A DNA stretch of 64,000 bases from Salinivirgaceae bacterium (GCA_017474765.1 JAFVGW010000035.1:91109-155108); one strand, 5' to 3'. Counted from the first letter of the stretch, positions 15,964 through 25,283 are shown. Notes: generated by a model not told the origin, from the letters alone. Numbers and translations are program-made.

Positions 15964-16641
15964 ATGAAACAGTTTGATTTTAAACGATTTGCAATGGTGC
16001 TGTGGCGCGAGTTGTCGGGCGCGTGGAAAATACTTGCAGCATACGCCGTAATCTGCCTTTTGCTGCTGATTTACAGCAATACAAGCAGTCGAATATTCAG
16101 CCCGACTATGCGCGAAAACACGTTCTGCACTGCAACTGTTGCGGGTGCCATTGTGCTGGCGTCGCGCCTGCTGTCGAACATTTGGACCCGCCGCCGCTGC
16201 ATTTCAACCTTGTCGCTTCCTGCCGCTGCCGCCGAGACGTTTGCGGCCCGCTATCTGCTCTGGTTGGTCATTCCCGTGTGGTTTGCGGTGAGTATGCTGA
16301 TGGTCAACGAATGGCTCGATTTAATCAGTCTGAAAGAGTTATACAACTATCGCCCGATTGCCGATTTCTGGCGCGCCTGGGGACCGACCTGCCTGTTTGT
16401 GGTGGTCTGCACGCACGCTGCAATGCTGGGCGGCGCCTTCTTCAACCGATTGTCGCTGGTGAAAACCGCCGCCATATTCATTGTGCTGTTTGTCGCCGTG
16501 GTGTCGGTTATGACAAAATATCCACACCAAGTCGTTCTTATGCCCGTGCTTTGGACGGCGACAGTGATAATGGTGGTTGGCGGTACGGCGCTGGCTTTCA
16601 GGCGCTTCAGCCGACGGACGGTGAATCAGTGCAGAAAGTAA
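15964..16641 (+). CDS. ABC exporter membrane subunit (second)
   Basis: 225 residues, about six hydrophobic segments starting at about 22-38. It is related to the preceding gene through the shared LSLPAAAAETFAARYLL motif (about 80-97) and a similar N-terminal DFKRFAMVLWRELSGAWK. The gap from the upstream stop is 14 bases. Two different half-permeases with one ATPase suggest a heterodimeric exporter with one or two copies of the ATPase. Substrate unknown. Confidence 0.76.
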   Translation: MKQFDFKRFAMVLWRELSGAWKILAAYAVICLLLLIYSNTSSRIFSPTMRENTFCTATVAGAIVLASRLLSNIWTRRRCISTLSLPAAAAETFAARYLLWLVIPVWFAVSMLMVNEWLDLISLKELYNYRPIADFWRAWGPTCLFVVVCTHAAMLGGAFFNRLSLVKTAAIFIVLFVAVVSVMTKYPHQVVLMPVLWTATVIMVVGGTALAFRRFSRRTVNQCRK

Positions 16642-16684
16642 TTAGGAATTATGAGTTAGGAATTAGATATTAGAAGTTGGAAAA

Positions 16685-16727
16685 TCAATCCTACATAATC
16701 AATCCTAAATCCTAAATCCTACATAAA
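16685..16727 (+). repeat. Tandem 'aatcctaaatcctacataa' phrase repeat
   Basis: Seven-base units (AATCCTA, AATCCTAAATCCT) in the gap before the GntR gene. The family recurs at 20206-20245 and, inverted, at 36622-36650. Confidence 0.55.
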
Positions 16728-16738
16728 TAATTGAAATT

Positions 16739-17098
16739 ATGGAATTTAAAGAAAGTAAACCAATATACATGCAGATTGTGGACCGTATCTGCAACGAGAT
16801 TCTGGCTGGCACCTACGACGAAGGCGGGCGCATTCCGTCGGTGCGCGAGTATGCGGCCATTGTCGAAGTGAACGCCAACACGGTGGTGCGCTCGTTCGAT
16901 TTCCTACAGTCGGCCGACATAATCTTCAACCGCCGCGGAATCGGCTATTTCGTGTCCGACGGCGCCAAACAGCAGATTATGGCCATGCGCCGCAATGTGT
17001 TTATGAACGAGCAACTGCCCGATTTCTTCAACGAGATTGACGTGCTCGGAATCAGTATCGACGAGGTGGCGGAGTTGTACCGAAAACGGGCTAATTAG
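16739..17098 (+). CDS. GntR-family regulator, YtrA subfamily
   Basis: 119 residues: a single GntR winged helix (ESKPIYMQIVDRICNEILAGTYDEGGRIPSVREYAAIVEVNANTV read across residues 3-50) and a short C-terminal dimerisation tail, the size expected for YtrA-type regulators that control ABC exporters. It is placed last in the transporter operon, 97 bases after the second permease; in Firmicutes the ytr regulator is usually first. It probably represses its own operon and responds to the transported compound or to envelope stress. The operator was not identified. Confidence 0.88.
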   Translation: MEFKESKPIYMQIVDRICNEILAGTYDEGGRIPSVREYAAIVEVNANTVVRSFDFLQSADIIFNRRGIGYFVSDGAKQQIMAMRRNVFMNEQLPDFFNEIDVLGISIDEVAELYRKRAN

Positions 17099-17522
17099 TT
17101 ATAAGTTAAAAAGTTGAAAGTTGAAGGGTAAAAGGACTAACACCCAACACCCAAAAAATCAGGCATAAGGCAAAAGATGTAAGCGGCAGACTGCTGCCCA
17201 AACAACTAACACCAACAACAATAACCATAAAGGTCGGCAAGCGACCGACCACCGAAGCCAATTACGTCGAATGTCAAGTGTCTGAAAATGAATCAACATA
17301 ATGTTTATAGTCACAACAAAAACAATGTTTGATTAACGAAAGGCTGCTGCTGCTCAGCGGTGGCGGCCTTTTAAATGTGAAATTAGAAATGATGAATCAA
17401 TTCAATTAACGATTAACAATGGTGAATCGGTGAATTGTTTAAAGTTTAACGGGTTTAAAGCGTTACCAACACCCAACACCTAACACCAAAACACTAAACA
17501 ACATTAAACACTAAACACTAAT
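17099..17522 (+). other. 424-base gap with repeats and a hairpin
   Basis: It contains AACACCCAACACCCAA-type phrases (17140-17160 and 17466-17488), a GTCGG/CCGAC hairpin near 17234-17250, and the 16-base AATGTTTATAGTCACA at 17300-17315 (second copy of 10215-10230). A terminator-like stem lies at 17338-17373. An ACTAAACA-type repeat runs right up to the ATG at 17523. No coding frame is convincing. Confidence 0.45.
17338..17374 (+). terminator. Terminator-like hairpin
   Basis: AAAGGCTGCTGCTGC pairs with GCGGTGGCGGCCTTT around CTCA with several G-T pairs, followed by T bases. The loop and flanks resemble the terminator at 20094-20137, which also has GCTCAG at its tip. Confidence 0.6.
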
Positions 17523-19364
17523 ATGAAACAGTTACTTACAATCGCAATGTCGGCCATGATGCTGACAGCGTGCAATTTCCGACAGAGCCAAATCCCCGCC
17601 GACTGGGTGGGCAGTTGGTTCAGCGCCGATGGCGGCTGGCAGTGCAGCCTTTACGAGCAGGTTGCGCTCTACAACAACAATGTGTGGCACTATCAGTCGG
17701 TTGCCGAAACCGATTCGTCGCTCAGCGTCACAATCGCCAACGGCGGGCAGACGGTCAGTCTCAAACTTGTTGGCGGACAGGCGACATACACCATTCAGCC
17801 TACTGAAGGGGCTGCCAATCAAAAAAATGTCGGCCGAAAAGGCAGTATGGGACATTTGCTTTCCAAATATTATGTCGATGGAAAGTTGATGGGTCATGTA
17901 TTTAAAAATCAAGTTCTTGCAGCGGCTGAAATATGCCCTAAATTTGATTCTGTGGATGGAATAGCACCGCCGCGGCGCGTTGTGGCGCCCAATCCCGTGC
18001 CCGACGGCAACATTGGCTCGGCTGTCGTGCGGCTCTACCTGCGCAACAATCTGCGCGGCCCTGAATCAATCACCGACTTTCCCAAATACCTGACCGACGG
18101 CTATCACATATTGTACAGCAACCGTCTGGAAGAAGGTGATAGGAAAATGCAACTTGTTGAGAGCGACCAATTTGGCAGGATGTTCGAAGCCGTAATCCCT
18201 GTCGATGGAATGGCCAATTTTGGGTTCTCGCCTTCTGAAGATGTAGGTATGATCATATTAAGAAGTTATTTGGCGGCGCAGGGCGATACGGTGATGGTGG
18301 TTGTCAACTGGCAAGATAGATACTACAATATCGGCTCGTATAGTAATAGTTTATCAGGCTTTTACTTATATAACTTTAGTAGTGAGCCATTTGGTTGGAT
18401 GACGGCGTCAATAACGAATTATTTTGGCGACGATGCCGATGAAGAACAAGTCATATCGCAGGCGTCGCAGGCGTTGCGCGTCATTAATGATAAATACAAC
18501 ACCGCAATGCGCGCCGCCCCCGCCTACAGCCGATACTACGCCAACGCCCGCAACAATTGGCGTCACAATTTGGAAAATCAAATGTTCGGATATATCGATA
18601 AAAAGCAGTGCGAAGGAAAGCAGGTGTCGGCGCGGCTTATGAAGTTTATGGCCGACAGTTTTCCCACAGCCGACTCGTGCGTTCTGCAATCGGTAGTTGC
18701 GTTTGGTAATGCTAAAGCCTTTATTCCGAAGCTGTTTTTAACGCTGACTGACAGTAAAATAGATATGGGTATTCTCTACATTGACGAGAATGAAGCGCGG
18801 CGTCGGGGCTACAGTCAACTGGCTATCGATTTGTTTCAGACAAGCATTATCGCCAAATGGCTGAACGACAATGCAATAAGGTTTGAGAAGTTTGAAGTTT
18901 ATAACAAAAAAATCGAAGATTTCATTGCTGGAATTAAAACACCTGACTATCGCAACTATCTGGAAGACAAATACAAATGGTTCTGCAGTTGCCGTGGCTA
19001 CATTGCAAGTGTCTTCAACGGCCAAAAACTCACCGACAGCGAGTTTGATGCCTTTGCCCAACTCACCAACGAGCAGAACGCCATTAACTTGCGCGAGTTG
19101 CAAGACAATCTGTCGTACTACGATTATGCCCTGCCGCGTGTCGAGATTACAGTGTCGAGCCGCAAGCCTGGCACCTACTATCTCTACGACAGCGAGTACC
19201 CCAATGTGGCAATCGACTCGCTCTATTCGAGCCGCGGTTTCTATGTGTTTCACAACAAGTTGCAGGTTGGCCACAACTACACTCTCAAATGCGGCGGCAA
19301 GGAAAAAGGCGATTTTACCGTCATAGACGAATTGACCAACCGCAAATTCGGATTTTCCGACTGA
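17523..19364 (+). CDS. Large lipoprotein of unknown function
   Basis: 613 residues. The signal peptide has a lipobox, MMLTAC (Cys17), so it is a predicted lipoprotein. No family is recognised with certainty. The N-terminal part (20-130) is beta-rich with a DWVGSWFSADGGW opening, and 140-260 is beta-rich with a VRLYLRNNLRGPESI stretch. Residues 290-520 are helical, and the last 60 residues return to beta strands (VEITVSSRKPGTYYLYDS). The overall pattern (lipoprotein, beta domain, long helical middle) recalls TlpA-like Bacteroidetes proteins that have lost the thioredoxin domain, but that is only an impression. The next gene, 26 bases on, also encodes a lipoprotein and probably shares the transcript. 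Confidence 0.62.
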   Translation: MKQLLTIAMSAMMLTACNFRQSQIPADWVGSWFSADGGWQCSLYEQVALYNNNVWHYQSVAETDSSLSVTIANGGQTVSLKLVGGQATYTIQPTEGAANQKNVGRKGSMGHLLSKYYVDGKLMGHVFKNQVLAAAEICPKFDSVDGIAPPRRVVAPNPVPDGNIGSAVVRLYLRNNLRGPESITDFPKYLTDGYHILYSNRLEEGDRKMQLVESDQFGRMFEAVIPVDGMANFGFSPSEDVGMIILRSYLAAQGDTVMVVVNWQDRYYNIGSYSNSLSGFYLYNFSSEPFGWMTASITNYFGDDADEEQVISQASQALRVINDKYNTAMRAAPAYSRYYANARNNWRHNLENQMFGYIDKKQCEGKQVSARLMKFMADSFPTADSCVLQSVVAFGNAKAFIPKLFLTLTDSKIDMGILYIDENEARRRGYSQLAIDLFQTSIIAKWLNDNAIRFEKFEVYNKKIEDFIAGIKTPDYRNYLEDKYKWFCSCRGYIASVFNGQKLTDSEFDAFAQLTNEQNAINLRELQDNLSYYDYALPRVEITVSSRKPGTYYLYDSEYPNVAIDSLYSSRGFYVFHNKLQVGHNYTLKCGGKEKGDFTVIDELTNRKFGFSD

Positions 19365-19390
19365 TGTTTAACTGTTAAAATGATAATAAT

Positions 19391-20050
19391 ATGAAAATCA
19401 ATGTTATAAAGATTGCGATGGTTGCCTTTGCGCTTGCTTCGCTGGTATCGTGCAAAAACGAAGGAAACAATCTGAAAGAGTGCAGTTTCGAAGTTCAACC
19501 CGACGGAAGTGTCAAATACGCCATTGAAGGCAGTATAAAACGCAGGGCTGGAACAAATTTCAACGGCAAAGTTTATCTGGTGCCAATCAGCAACGGGCGG
19601 CAACTGGTCGATTCGGCCGAAGTGTGGCCCATTTCGAGCACCTTCAGAATGGAAGGCACCGTGCCGCGGCAGGGCGTCTACTGCGTTATCAGCGACACTG
19701 CGCTTTGGGTTGTAAGCAGAATTTTTACTGTGAAACTGTTCAACGGCTCGCTCATTGAAAATACTGCGCGGGATAATGCAACGACAATTGCCACAGGCGA
19801 GATTGAAGGCGCCCCCGACGGTGTGGTCTATATCTATCAGTCGTCGGACACTCTGCGGCTTCTTGGTTCTGTTCGGGCGGTCAACAACGGTTTCTTCACC
19901 ATTGGCATGAATAGTTTTATATTCTCTGGCGCGGACTATTACTCGCTACGCTACAAATCAGAGGGCCGCCTGATTTTCGCCGCCGACAGCGTCTTCCTTT
20001 CCGACAGCACCAATGTGAGAATTTACGGGAAGTGGGATGGTGGCAAATAG
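19391..20050 (+). CDS. DUF4369-like lipoprotein
   Basis: 219 residues. Signal peptide with lipobox SLVSC (Cys near 21). The mature protein contains two similar beta-sandwich-like stretches, VKYAIEGSIKRR...GKVYLVPIS and TTIATGEIEGAPDGVVYIYQSS. Each resembles the DUF4369 N-terminal domain of Bacteroidetes thiol-disulfide oxidoreductases (x-I-x-G-x-I-x...VYL). No thioredoxin domain or CxxC follows, so this is a stand-alone copy. It is co-transcribed with the 17523 gene (26-base gap) and followed by a strong terminator. Role unknown; an outer-membrane or periplasmic binding role is possible. Confidence 0.6.
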   Translation: MKINVIKIAMVAFALASLVSCKNEGNNLKECSFEVQPDGSVKYAIEGSIKRRAGTNFNGKVYLVPISNGRQLVDSAEVWPISSTFRMEGTVPRQGVYCVISDTALWVVSRIFTVKLFNGSLIENTARDNATTIATGEIEGAPDGVVYIYQSSDTLRLLGSVRAVNNGFFTIGMNSFIFSGADYYSLRYKSEGRLIFAADSVFLSDSTNVRIYGKWDGGK

Positions 20051-20093
20051 CGCTTGAGCCGCTTAAGAGGAATTGATATTGTTTGGTTATGAC

Positions 20094-20137
20094 AAGGCCG
20101 TTGCCGCTCAGTGTGGCGACGGCCTTTAGTTTTTTGA
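20094..20137 (+). terminator. Rho-independent terminator after the lipoprotein pair
   Basis: AAGGCCGT pairs with ACGGCCTT, extended by TGCC/GGCG to 12 bp, loop GCTCAGTG, then TTTAGTTTTTT. It lies 43 bases after the stop codon. Confidence 0.82.
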
Positions 20138-20205
20138 TTTAGGCAGAGGTTGAAAATTCTTATTCTCAGTTTTCCTGCTTCCCAATACCGATAGCTTTCG
20201 GGACT

Positions 20206-20245
20206 AATTCTTAAATCTTAATTTCTAAATCCTAAATCCTAAATA
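20206..20245 (+). repeat. Tandem 'aatcctaaatcctaaat' phrase repeat
   Basis: Same family as 16685-16727. It precedes a -7 box, TACATTTG at 20288-20295; no TTG is visible at the usual distance upstream of that box. A CCGATAGC/TTTCGGG hairpin lies just before the repeat. Confidence 0.5.
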
Positions 20246-20287
20246 AAAAATAGGTACTTATACTACCATATAATCCGCTATAAAAAG

Positions 20288-20295
20288 TACATTTG
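20288..20295 (+). promoter_or_regulatory. -7 element of the alpha-oxoamine synthase gene
   Basis: TACATTTG fits TAnnTTTG and lies 32 bases before the ATG at 20328. The -33 element is not obvious. Confidence 0.45.
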
Positions 20296-20327
20296 CGGCA
20301 ATTTAGAAACATCTAAAAACTTTATAT

Positions 20328-21593
20328 ATGGATATTTTTGAAAGAATAGAGGAATCGACGGGCGGCCCGATTGGCCAATACCGCGAGAAAGTGGAAGGCT
20401 ACTACTCGTTCCCGAAACTCGAGGGCGAGATTGGCCCGCACATGAAATTCCAGGGCAAAGACGTTTTGTGCTGGAGTCTGAACAACTATCTGGGACTTGC
20501 CAACCACCCCGAAATCCGCAAGGTTGACGGCGAGGCTGCCGTCCGCTGGGGCCTGGCTTACCCAATGGGCAGCCGTATGCTCACCGGCAACTCTGAGCTG
20601 CACGAGAAACTCGAGCACATGCTTGCCAAATTCGAGAAGAAAGAGGCTGCATTTCTGTTCAACTTTGGTTATCAAGGAATTGTGTCGGCCATCGACTCTC
20701 TGTTGAGCCGTCACGATGTGATTGTGTTCGACGCCGAGTGCCACGCCTGCCTGATGGACGGCAAGCGTCTGCACCAGGGCAAGGCCTTCTCTTACAAACA
20801 CAACGACATTGTGAGCTGCGAGCAGAAATTGAAGGTTGCCTGCAAAGTGGCTGAGGAACAGGGCGGTGGCGTTCTGCTCATCACCGAGGGCGTTTACGGA
20901 ATGACCGGCGCTCTTGGCATTCTCGACCAGATTGCCGCTCTCAAAAAGAAATACAAATTCCGCATTATGATTGACGACGCCCACGGCTTCGGCGTGATGG
21001 GTCCTCACGGACGCGGCACATCAGAGCACTTTGGCGTGATGGACGACATCGACATCTACATCGGCGCTTACGCGAAATCAATGGCAATCATCGGCGGATT
21101 CATCGCAACAAAAAAATCGGTTATCGACTACCTGCGCTACAATATGCGCTCGCAGATTTATGCAAAGGCTCTGCCAATGCCGATTGTTGAGGGCTGCATC
21201 AAGCGTCTCGAGATTATCGACAGCCCCGAGGGCGACGAGCTGCGCCAGAAGCTGTGGACCATCACCCGCCGCTTGCAGGACGGTTTCCGCAATCTTGGCT
21301 TCGACATTGGCCCGGCCGAGGCGTGCGTTTCGCCGGTTCACATTCAGGGCGGCCCCGAGCAGGCAACCGCAATGGCCTACGACCTGCGCGAGAACTACAA
21401 GATTTTCTGCTCGATTGTGGTTTACCCCGTCATCCCGCCGGGAATGGTTATCTTCCGCATCATCTCGACTGCCGCTCACTCAATTGAGGACGTCGATTAC
21501 ACGCTGAACGCATTCAAGGAAATCAAAGAGAAACTCGACAAAGGATACTACGACAACGTGGGCATCCAGGCCAAAGCCGATTTAATGGACTAA
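20328..21593 (+). CDS. Alpha-oxoamine synthase, candidate serine palmitoyltransferase or cysteate acyltransferase
   Basis: 421 residues, fold-type I PLP enzyme. The active-site Lys is K250 in AYAKSMAIIGGF; the PLP-binding IDDAHGFGVMG lies near 218-229, and NNYLGLANHPEI near 52 is typical of AONS, KBL, SPT and CFAT enzymes. These condense an amino acid with an acyl-CoA or acyl-ACP. The N-terminal extension with YYSFPKLEGEIGPHM is typical of a Bacteroidetes subgroup. No bioF partners (bioA, bioC, bioD) or threonine dehydrogenase are nearby, so biotin or threonine breakdown is less likely. Sphingolipid or sulfonolipid synthesis is favoured on phylum grounds only. Single gene, own -7 box and terminator. 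Confidence 0.8.
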   Translation: MDIFERIEESTGGPIGQYREKVEGYYSFPKLEGEIGPHMKFQGKDVLCWSLNNYLGLANHPEIRKVDGEAAVRWGLAYPMGSRMLTGNSELHEKLEHMLAKFEKKEAAFLFNFGYQGIVSAIDSLLSRHDVIVFDAECHACLMDGKRLHQGKAFSYKHNDIVSCEQKLKVACKVAEEQGGGVLLITEGVYGMTGALGILDQIAALKKKYKFRIMIDDAHGFGVMGPHGRGTSEHFGVMDDIDIYIGAYAKSMAIIGGFIATKKSVIDYLRYNMRSQIYAKALPMPIVEGCIKRLEIIDSPEGDELRQKLWTITRRLQDGFRNLGFDIGPAEACVSPVHIQGGPEQATAMAYDLRENYKIFCSIVVYPVIPPGMVIFRIISTAAHSIEDVDYTLNAFKEIKEKLDKGYYDNVGIQAKADLMD

Positions 21594-21613
21594 GCTGATT
21601 GTCAGTGATTTTA

Positions 21614-21647
21614 TAAAGCCGTGCTCGTTTGGGTGCGGCTTTTTTTA
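21614..21647. terminator. Bidirectional terminator between convergent genes
   Basis: AAAGCCG pairs with CGGCTTT, extended with wobbles around GTTT, followed by TTTTTTT on the plus strand. Its right edge touches the stop codon of the minus-strand radical SAM gene, which it could also serve (A-run on the left arm). Confidence 0.75.
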
Positions 21648-22643
21648 TCCTCCGCAGTTTTGGCAGATGTTGAGACCTTTTGGGGTGCACCAAACCTGTT
21701 GTCGCTGATGGTTGGCCTCGGGGCTGCGCCAGATGGCAATAGCGTTGGCTTGGTTGATGTTGCCGAGTGGATGCCGGCAGTTTTTGTCGTAACAGCAAAG
21801 CGGAACATCGCCGTTGGCGGCCACAACCATCGTGCTGCGCAGGCGGAAGCAGTTGGCGCTGAATTTCCTTTTTGTGCTGAATGAGCCGTCGGCATTCAGG
21901 CGGTAGCGGCTGAATTTCGGGTTCTCGGGCAGCATTTCGGCAGCATGTGCGGGGTTTTCAATCTGCGCCGTTTTCAACACCACACGGTCGGCGCCCCACT
22001 GGCGGGCAAGTTGCTTTATCTGACTGATTTGATGTTCGTTGTGGCGGAAAACGATGAACTGCACTTCAATCAGTGGATTGTGGCAGTTCTGCGCTTTGCG
22101 TGCCGCAACCATATTACCGATGCCGTCGATGGCCGCTTGTAGTGAGCCGCCCACGCGGTATTGCTCATACACTTCCTGCGTGGTGCCATCAACAGAGACA
22201 ATGAGCCTGTCCAAACCGCTGGCCACAAGATTGCGGCACAACTCTGGTGTGAGCGTTTGTCCGTTGGTTGATATGGTGGTGAAGATTCGGCGGCGACGAG
22301 CTTCGGCAATCATTTGGCAAAGGTCGGGATTGAGTGTCGGTTCGCCCTGAAGGAAAAATTGGCAGCTGACAAGCCATGGCGCAAGCGGCTGCAGAGCATT
22401 GCCAAAGGTGGCAAGGTCCATCAGTTGACCAGGGCGTTGCAATCGGCCGCCGCCCAATGTGCATTCGGGACAGTGAAGGTTGCAAACCGATGCCGGCTCA
22501 ACCGATAGCGATTCGGGCTTAGTTCTTACACGCCGCATCCGCGCAAGCGAGCAAAAACGCAACCGCACAGAATTTGCAATGCGGCGCAGGGAGAAAGCCC
22601 GTATAAGCCTTGCGGCCAACCGTATTTTCGGCGCAACTGACAT
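21645..22643 (-). CDS. Radical SAM protein with SPASM-type C-terminus
   Basis: 332 residues from the ATG at 22643 (MSVAPKIRL); an in-frame ATG at 22667 adds 8 residues. The radical SAM motif is CNLHCPEC, a CxxxCxxC. An auxiliary Fe-S cluster region follows, with CFRLRS, CCYDKNCRHPLGN and a final CTPKGLNICQNC. This SPASM/twitch arrangement is found in peptide-modifying enzymes, anaerobic sulfatase maturases and some carbohydrate or lipid enzymes. No small precursor peptide is visible beside it. It is convergent with the alpha-oxoamine synthase, so it is not in an operon with it. Substrate unknown. Confidence 0.85.
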   Translation of the reverse strand: MSVAPKIRLAARLIRAFSLRRIANSVRLRFCSLARMRRVRTKPESLSVEPASVCNLHCPECTLGGGRLQRPGQLMDLATFGNALQPLAPWLVSCQFFLQGEPTLNPDLCQMIAEARRRRIFTTISTNGQTLTPELCRNLVASGLDRLIVSVDGTTQEVYEQYRVGGSLQAAIDGIGNMVAARKAQNCHNPLIEVQFIVFRHNEHQISQIKQLARQWGADRVVLKTAQIENPAHAAEMLPENPKFSRYRLNADGSFSTKRKFSANCFRLRSTMVVAANGDVPLCCYDKNCRHPLGNINQANAIAIWRSPEANHQRQQVWCTPKGLNICQNCGG

Positions 22644-22792
22644 CGCTATAATTATTACGCATTGCAACGGCTAAAATAGCGAATTTTGTTGGCGCTTAAT
22701 GGTAAATTGTTTTTGCTGTCGCAGAATTGCGTTTTTTGTGTCAATGTATTAAATTAGCAATTGGTTTTTATAATACTTCTATTTTTATTGAG

Positions 22793-22849
22793 ATGAAAGT
22801 TGCATTATGTTTTTTAATGGCAGGATTACTTTTAACATCAAATTCTTAA
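22793..22849 (+). CDS. Possible 18-residue signal-peptide-like ORF
   Basis: MKVALCFLMAGLLLTSNS, then TAA, in the 278-base gap before the TPR/SpoIIE gene. It reads like a bare signal peptide and could be a gene remnant or a leader peptide. No further reading frame continues from it. The rest of the gap is AT-rich with no consensus promoter seen. It may be chance. Confidence 0.2.
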   Translation: MKVALCFLMAGLLLTSNS

Positions 22850-22921
22850 ATATTAAAGTGTATTGATTTTTAACCTTGTGAGAGTTGAGTTGGTAATTGT
22901 TTTGAAAAAAATGATTTAGAT

Positions 22922-25198
22922 ATGAGAAAGAAAAATATAAAATATAGTGTATTACACAGTTTTACAATAATTTGTGCGGTAACAATCTTCATGGTGCAGG
23001 TGCCGGAGTTAGCACTTGCGCAAACTGATAGCGAGGAATTTGTTGACACCGATCAACCTAAAATCGACAGCCTTCTGAATCAGACAACCCTAAATTTGCC
23101 AGATAGTCTTAAGGCAAAATATTATTGTCAGATAGCGGAAATCTCAAATAATCCCGAAATTATAAAAAAATATGCGGACCTCTCTCTTGGTTTGTGTAAA
23201 GACACAGATTACAATCTTATAGCCCGTAATAATGATAGGTTGGGTTATGCCTATCATTTGACTGGAGAAAATGAGGAGTCTATTTCTGCTTATCAAAAAA
23301 GCATTGATTATTCAAAAAAAAATAACGACTTGTGTGTGCTGGCAGAAGCATATACAGGAATATCAAGTATTTATGATGATTTGAACAACCTTGACAGCGC
23401 TGTCAGCTATGTAAACAGTGCGCTGGTAATATTCACACGGCTGAAAGACACAGCATCCATTGCTTCCTGTTATAATAATTTGGGCAGATTTCATGGAAAC
23501 AGAGGTTTGATTAAGAATGCTGTTTTTTATTTCAGCGAAGGCTTAAAAATGGATTCTCTTTCTGGTAATAGGCTTGGTTATGCACGGAATTTATGCAATC
23601 TTGCGCAAATGATGATGTGTGATTCAGCCCCTGATTTTTTAACTGCAAAAAACAATGTTGTAAAGGCGGTGCCGATTTTCGATTCGATAGGCGGTCACAA
23701 CAGATATATTGCATATAATCTATTGGCTACAATTTATATCCGACTTGCCCAAAAAACCGGTGAAAAAAAGTATGCCGACAGCTGTCTTATTTACAATAAA
23801 AAGTCTGAACCATTGTATAAAATTTCTGGCAGAGCACCGGATTACTACGACTATATTTACACTTATGTTGAATATCTGGTGTTTTATAAGAACTACAACA
23901 AAGCTATTGAGACAATGCGTGGGTTGGAAAGCACTTTTAATGATGAGACAACACCAGTGGATTATAGAAATTACCATAATAATTTAAGAGAGATTTATTT
24001 TATTATGGGTGACTACAAAAATGCCTATGAGCATTTAAAGAAAGCCGATGAATATGATAAAGTCAGCCTGAACGACAGCACAATGGAAGTGCTTTCCGAT
24101 GCAAAAGCGCAGCAGGCTGTTATGATAGAAAAACTGGAACACGAAAAAACAGAGGCCGTCCTTACCGCCGAAAAAAGCCGAATGAGGGTGATAATCACTT
24201 CACTTTGGGTTGGATTGGCATTAGTGCTGATAGTCATAGGGTTGGTCGTCAGGGTTTTGGTAATCAAGAAGCGGGCAAATGCCGAACTATTGGAGAAGAA
24301 CGCCATTCTGATTGAACAAAAAGAGGAGATTCAAGCCCAGCGCGATGAGATTGCGGTTCAGCGTGACCATATTGAAGAACAGCGCGACACCATCAAAGCG
24401 CAAAGCGACGAGATTCAGGCCAGCATAAACTACGCCCGCCGAATCCAGCGCTCGCTGCTTACGCCTGCGTCAACAATCGACAGTATCTTCCCCGACCATT
24501 TCCTGCTCTACAAGCCGCGCAACATTGTCAGCGGCGATTACTACTGGATAGGCCAGTTTGGCGACAACAAGGTCTGCATTGTGGCCGACTGCACGGGCCA
24601 CGGTGTGCCGGGCGGATTTATGAGTGTGTTGGGAATGACAAACTTGAATTATATTGTAGGTCAGACGGTTAGCCCCGAAGAGATTCTTAACCGCCTGCGC
24701 GATGCCATAATCATGAATCTGCGTCAGCGCGAGGATGACCCCACCGCCCTGCAGGACGATGATGAGCCCGATTCGGTTATTGCCCGCAGCACCGACGGCA
24801 TGGATGCGGCGGTTTATGTGGTGAACGAGCGGCAGATGACGCTCACCTTTGCGGGAGCCAACAATCCGCTTGTGCTCATTCGCGGCAGCGAGATTCAACT
24901 GCTCAAAGCCGACCGAATGCCTGTTGGCATTTACGCGCGCCTTACCCCGTTTGCCTGCACCACCGTTGAATTGCGGAAAGGCGACTGCATTTACACCTAT
25001 TCCGACGGCTACCAGGACCAGTTCGGCGAAGGAACCGACAAGAAATTCATGGGCAGCCGTCTGCGAAACCTTCTGCTTGAAATACACAATCGCCCGATGG
25101 CTGAGCAGAAAGAGATTCTGAACCGCGAGTACGAGCAGTGGCGCGGCCCCGCCAGCAACCAAACCGACGATGTGGTGATTATGGGTGTGAGAATATAG
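22922..25198 (+). CDS. TPR-containing membrane protein with SpoIIE/PP2C phosphatase domain
   Basis: 758 residues. An N-terminal signal anchor (about 10-33) precedes several TPR-like repeats (60-400) expected outside the cytoplasm. A transmembrane helix (about 422-447) leads to a coiled coil of repeated QRDEI.. units (460-500). The C-terminal SpoIIE phosphatase (about 510-758) has its metal-binding motifs intact: SGDYYW, VADCTGHGVPGGF, DGMDAAVY, TYSDGYQDQFG and QTDDVVIMG. The family dephosphorylates Ser/Thr of anti-sigma-factor antagonists, here probably in response to a signal read by the TPR region. No anti-sigma or antagonist gene is next to it. The following locus is a close paralogue, especially in the phosphatase domain. 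Confidence 0.9.
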   Translation: MRKKNIKYSVLHSFTIICAVTIFMVQVPELALAQTDSEEFVDTDQPKIDSLLNQTTLNLPDSLKAKYYCQIAEISNNPEIIKKYADLSLGLCKDTDYNLIARNNDRLGYAYHLTGENEESISAYQKSIDYSKKNNDLCVLAEAYTGISSIYDDLNNLDSAVSYVNSALVIFTRLKDTASIASCYNNLGRFHGNRGLIKNAVFYFSEGLKMDSLSGNRLGYARNLCNLAQMMMCDSAPDFLTAKNNVVKAVPIFDSIGGHNRYIAYNLLATIYIRLAQKTGEKKYADSCLIYNKKSEPLYKISGRAPDYYDYIYTYVEYLVFYKNYNKAIETMRGLESTFNDETTPVDYRNYHNNLREIYFIMGDYKNAYEHLKKADEYDKVSLNDSTMEVLSDAKAQQAVMIEKLEHEKTEAVLTAEKSRMRVIITSLWVGLALVLIVIGLVVRVLVIKKRANAELLEKNAILIEQKEEIQAQRDEIAVQRDHIEEQRDTIKAQSDEIQASINYARRIQRSLLTPASTIDSIFPDHFLLYKPRNIVSGDYYWIGQFGDNKVCIVADCTGHGVPGGFMSVLGMTNLNYIVGQTVSPEEILNRLRDAIIMNLRQREDDPTALQDDDEPDSVIARSTDGMDAAVYVVNERQMTLTFAGANNPLVLIRGSEIQLLKADRMPVGIYARLTPFACTTVELRKGDCIYTYSDGYQDQFGEGTDKKFMGSRLRNLLLEIHNRPMAEQKEILNREYEQWRGPASNQTDDVVIMGVRI

Positions 25199-25283
25199 AT
25201 TGAAGGACTGATTAATTGATTGCTGGAAATATTATAAATTGCTGCGACTATGAAATCCGGCATCAGCTGCGAATAATTCACTC

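Noticed and set aside
16685..17522. CRISPR array
   Set aside because: Repeats are 7-9 bases, degenerate and contiguous with no unique spacers, and no cas genes are present.
21645..22643. Peptide-modifying (RiPP) cluster
   Set aside because: The SPASM-type radical SAM protein has no precursor peptide, transporter or protease beside it.
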